Assembly: GCA_903959665.1 (NCBI GenBank)
Contig: CAJBXY010000041.1
Location: 1 to 7,795, forward strand
Source: an uncultured Solirubrobacterales bacterium
Lineage (GTDB): Bacteria; Actinomycetota; Thermoleophilia; Solirubrobacterales; Solirubrobacteraceae
Direction of reading: 5' to 3'
Length of the DNA stretch: 7,795 nucleotides
Of this stretch, positions 5,293-7,795 are shown one piece after another (the first letter of the stretch is position 1; each line of letters opens with the position of its first letter). The notes below the pieces were generated by a model that saw only the letters and a program-made list of their open reading frames with translations, was not told the origin of the DNA and did not search any database. The translations under genes and the position numbers were made by a program.

Positions 5293-7172
5293 CCAGGCTC
5301 TGCGCGGCGCTGCTGGCAGTCGCCGCGCTGCCGGTAGCCGGTGCGCAGGCAGCGGAGAGCTCGGCTGGCGCCGTGCCAAGCCAAAAGACGCTCTACACCG
5401 ACGGCCCCTCCGGCCGTTACCTCGTCGATGGGACGTGGCTGCGGCGGCTCGATCCAAACAACGTTGGCCTCGCTCAAAGCTGGCAGAAGCAGACCGCCGC
5501 CGCCGACTGGACGGCGACGGCCGTGCCGAACGCGTGGAACGCAGGCGACGACAGCATCGGCTCCTACCTCGGTTCGGTCGGTTGGTACCGCAAAGAGTTC
5601 CGCTTGCCGGCCGGGAACCCTGGCCGCTCTTGGGTAATCCGCTTCGAGCAGGTCAACTATTCAGCGACGGTTTGGCTCAACGGAGTTCAGGTCGGCTCGC
5701 ACTCCGGCGCCCACGAGCCGTTTGAGCTGCGCCTGCCGAAGGCGCTGGTCAAGGCCGGCTCGGCCAACAGTCTCGTTCTTCGAATCGACAGCCGACGCAC
5801 GATCAACGACCTGCCTCCGGCGCGCAGCGACGAGTTTGGCGTGCCACAGGGCGGCTGGTGGAACTACGCCGGCATCCTCCGCGAGGTCTACCTGCGCGCC
5901 GTTGATCAGATCGACATCAGCTCGGTCAACGTCCGCCCCGATCTGCCATGCCCAAGCTGCTCGGCCGACGTCAACTGGCAGGTCAAGCTGAGCAATCTCG
6001 GCTCGAAGACGGAGAGCGTGACCGTTGCCGGTCGCTTTGGTTCGAAACGGCTGACGATCGGGAAGGCGACGCTGCGCCCCGGCGCTTCGACGACGCTGAC
6101 GAAGAGGCTGAGCGTCGCCAAGCCAAAGCTGTGGTCGCCGGCGCGCCCGTATCTTTACGACGCTTCACTCGTCGCGGCAGCCGGCGCGCGCACCTTCCAG
6201 CGTTACACGCGCCACGTCGGCGTTCGTTCAATCAAGGTCGACAGCGTCGGCCGTCTAACACTCAACGGCCAGCGGCTCGACCTGCGCGGCGTGGGCATGC
6301 ACGAGGACGCCCCCGGCCGCGGCTTTGCGATCGACAACGCCTTCCGCGACAAACAGATCGGCTTCGCACGCGATCTCGGCGGGCTGATGTTGCGCTCGCA
6401 CTATCCGCTCCATCCCTACACGCTGCAGCGCGCCGATCAGCTCGGGATGCTGGTCTGGTCGGAGGTTCCCGTCTACCAGATTCCCAACGCGCAGCTGGCC
6501 GTTGCCGCCAACCGGGCTCGCTACGTCGCGGCGGTCGCTTCGATGGTCGAGGTCAACCGTGATCACCCATCGGTGGCCGTTTGGTCGATCGGCAACGAGA
6601 TGTCGTCAAACGTCGATGATTCGCAGGCCAGCTACATCGCTGCGGCGACCGCTAAAGCCAAGCAGCTTGATCCAAGCCGGCCGGTCGGGATCGCAGCCGG
6701 CGGCCCTGGAAGCAGCTGCCAGAGCGCTTACGAGCCGCTCGACGTGATCGGCCTCAACAGTTACTACGGCTGGTACGTCGGCGAGAGCGGTTCGATCGCC
6801 GATCGCCAGCTGCTCTCGGAGATGCTCGACGCCGCCCGCGAGTGCTACCCGACGAAGGCGATGATGATCACCGAGTACGGCGCCGAAGCATCGACCGCCG
6901 GGCAGCCGGAGGATCGTGGTACCTGGGCCTTCGCCAACGAGCTGATCAAGTTCCATCTCGATGTCTATGCGACGAAGCCATGGCTTTCTGGCTCGCTCTA
7001 TTGGGCGCTGCAGGAGTTCTGGGTGCGCCCTGGCTGGGAGGGGGGCAACCCGTTCCCGGCGGGGCCGCTGCACCAGAAAGGCTTGGTCAGCTTCGCTGGA
7101 GCCAAGAAGCCGATCTTCGCGCCCGTCCAGAAGGCTTTCAAGGCCGTCAAGCAGGTCGGATCGACGCGCTAA
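5280..7172 (+). CDS. Secreted GH2 glycoside hydrolase, beta-glucuronidase-like
   Basis: This 630-residue retaining glycosidase has a signal peptide (K3, R6, a hydrophobic core at 7-20, A-Q-A cleavage after about residue 24), so it acts outside the membrane. A jelly-roll sugar-binding domain follows (about 55-210, ending G-W-W-N-Y-A-G-I-L-R), then an immunoglobulin-like domain (about 212-312) and a TIM barrel (about 315-625). The acid/base is E440 in W-S-I-G-N-E and the nucleophile is E532 in I-T-E-Y-G. Their 92-residue spacing is nearly that of E. coli GusA (413/504). H341-E-D-A and Y495-Y-G-W-Y-V also match GusA. The GusA residues D163 and N566 appear replaced by G192 and H598, although K600 of the N-x-K position is kept. 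Glucuronidase activity is therefore uncertain. Beta-galactosidase, beta-galactofuranosidase or another uronidase is possible. The start overlaps the preceding gene, and the ribosome site is weak. Confidence 0.9.
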   Translation: MPKLARLCAALLAVAALPVAGAQAAESSAGAVPSQKTLYTDGPSGRYLVDGTWLRRLDPNNVGLAQSWQKQTAAADWTATAVPNAWNAGDDSIGSYLGSVGWYRKEFRLPAGNPGRSWVIRFEQVNYSATVWLNGVQVGSHSGAHEPFELRLPKALVKAGSANSLVLRIDSRRTINDLPPARSDEFGVPQGGWWNYAGILREVYLRAVDQIDISSVNVRPDLPCPSCSADVNWQVKLSNLGSKTESVTVAGRFGSKRLTIGKATLRPGASTTLTKRLSVAKPKLWSPARPYLYDASLVAAAGARTFQRYTRHVGVRSIKVDSVGRLTLNGQRLDLRGVGMHEDAPGRGFAIDNAFRDKQIGFARDLGGLMLRSHYPLHPYTLQRADQLGMLVWSEVPVYQIPNAQLAVAANRARYVAAVASMVEVNRDHPSVAVWSIGNEMSSNVDDSQASYIAAATAKAKQLDPSRPVGIAAGGPGSSCQSAYEPLDVIGLNSYYGWYVGESGSIADRQLLSEMLDAARECYPTKAMMITEYGAEASTAGQPEDRGTWAFANELIKFHLDVYATKPWLSGSLYWALQEFWVRPGWEGGNPFPAGPLHQKGLVSFAGAKKPIFAPVQKAFKAVKQVGSTR

Positions 7173-7238
7173 CAAGCGGCCGTCTTGGCCCGCCAGAGCG
7201 CCTGCGCGCCGCGATCCCGCTACCATCGAGCGCCGCTG
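7173..7238 (+). promoter_or_regulatory. GH2-rplY intergenic region with putative rplY -10 box
   Basis: These 66 bases hold TACCAT at 7221-7226, a TANNNT box ending 12 bases before the rplY ATG. Transcription from it would give a leader of only about 5-6 bases, with no Shine-Dalgarno. GGCC at 7179-7182 and 7188-7191 could form a four-pair stem, but with no T-run, so I do not call a terminator. Read-through from the GH2 gene into rplY remains possible. Confidence 0.4.
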
Positions 7239-7795
7239 ATGGCTCAATCTACGAACTCAACACTGAACGCTGCTCCACGCGAACCAAACGGTTCGCGCGC
7301 AAACCGCAGGCTTCGCCGCGAGGGTCAAGTTCCCGGCGTTCTCTACGGCGGCGAGGGCGAAGCTGTCTCGTTCTCAGTCGACGGCCGTGAGCTGCGCGCC
7401 GCGCTGCACGCCTCCGGCGCTGTCGTCGACCTCGTAGTCGGCGGAACCAGCGAGCCGGCCGTCCTCAAGGACGCTCAGCGCCACCCGGTGCGCGGCGAGA
7501 TGACGCATGTTGATTTCGTTCGCGTCAACCTGAATGTCGCGATTGAAGCCGTCGTGCCGCTGATCGTGATCGATGCCGAGGAATCACCGGGCGTTGTTGA
7601 AGGAGGAGTCGTCGACCAGCCGATCCGCGAAGTTCGCGTTGAGGCGCTGCCGAACGAGATCCCTGAGTCGATTGAGATTTCGGTGGCAAGCCTGAACATC
7701 GGTGAGACCGCTCAGCTTTCGACCGCTGTGGTTCCTGCTGGCGTAACGCTGCTTGACGAAGACGATCTGGTTGTCGTCTCGATGCTCGCTCCGCG
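7239..7795 (+). CDS. rplY: 50S ribosomal protein L25 / general stress protein Ctc (incomplete at window end)
   Basis: The frame stays open from ATG 7239 to the window edge, 185 codons with no stop, so the C-terminus is missing. After a short polar N-terminus it carries the L25/TL5/Ctc core: R-A-N-R-R-L-R-R-E-G-Q-V-P-G-V-L-Y-G-G, then the region A-V-L-K-D-A-Q-R-H-P-V-R-G, then H-V-D-F-V-R-V. The C-terminal TL5-type beta domain begins around V-P-L-I-V and includes E-G-G-V-V-D-Q-P. This two-domain form binds 5S rRNA in the large subunit and is the Ctc type, not the short E. coli L25. In Bacillus the gene follows glmU(gcaD)-prs and precedes pth. Here it follows the GH2 gene instead. No Shine-Dalgarno is seen. 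TACCAT at 7221 is a plausible promoter element. Confidence 0.95.
   Translation, partial: MAQSTNSTLNAAPREPNGSRANRRLRREGQVPGVLYGGEGEAVSFSVDGRELRAALHASGAVVDLVVGGTSEPAVLKDAQRHPVRGEMTHVDFVRVNLNVAIEAVVPLIVIDAEESPGVVEGGVVDQPIREVRVEALPNEIPESIEISVASLNIGETAQLSTAVVPAGVTLLDEDDLVVVSMLAP

Noticed and set aside
4907..5725. Plus-strand open frame of 272 codons spanning two genes
   Set aside because: It is an Arg/Ala-rich shadow in another frame across the membrane-anchored protein and the GH2 gene, both of which have better domain evidence.
7175..7195. Possible terminator after the GH2 gene
   Set aside because: There are only four GGCC/GGCC pairs around a GTCTT loop, the outer pairs do not extend, and no T-run follows.
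6606..7247. Minus-strand open frame of 213 codons opposite the GH2 gene
   Set aside because: It is antisense to the catalytic barrel, has no family motif, and has no plausible promoter or ribosome site.

Overview
The window is a high-GC chromosomal segment that reads like a deep-branching actinobacterium. My best guess is class Thermoleophilia (Solirubrobacterales-like). This is inferred from the PucR-type regulator, the DUF4235 protein, the codon style and the frequent absence of Shine-Dalgarno sites. It was not tested by any search. I see no insertion sequence, phage gene or CRISPR array.

Layout, left to right. (1) A 74-residue two-helix membrane protein (20-244) with a clear ribosome binding site. 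(2) A PucR/CdaR-type transcription regulator (271-1503). (3) tRNA-Gln(TTG) (1557-1627) with a recognisable -10 box. (4) glmU (best start 1692, end 3080), followed by prs (3077-4132) through an ATGA overlap. Together they supply UDP-N-acetylglucosamine for the cell wall and PRPP for nucleotides, histidine and tryptophan. (5) A minus-strand pair facing prs: a DUF4235 membrane protein (4452-4760) and a small protein resembling the MbcA/ParS/Xre (DUF2384) antitoxin domain (4129-4440). Its stop codon overlaps that of prs. (6) A plus-strand pair: a single-pass membrane-anchored protein of unknown function (4840-5292), overlapping by 13 bases a secreted family GH2 glycoside hydrolase of beta-glucuronidase type (5280-7172). 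(7) The start of rplY/ctc, ribosomal protein L25 (7239 to the window end, incomplete).

The backbone glmU-prs-rplY matches the conserved glmU-prs-ctc-pth cluster known from Firmicutes and Actinobacteria. Here about 3.1 kb of accessory genes separates prs from rplY. If the cluster is otherwise conserved, pth should lie just beyond the right edge.

A recurrent signal is a TANNNT -10 hexamer followed by exactly six bases and then the start codon. It precedes pucR, glmU and the DUF4235 gene, and looser versions precede the membrane-anchored gene and rplY. This suggests leaderless mRNAs for first genes of transcription units, while the 74-residue protein and prs carry Shine-Dalgarno-like sites. The most interesting gene-level points are the GH2 enzyme, which keeps the glucuronidase catalytic frame but lacks the usual carboxylate-recognition Asn, and the antitoxin-like protein with no visible toxin. 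I found no clearly new multi-gene system.
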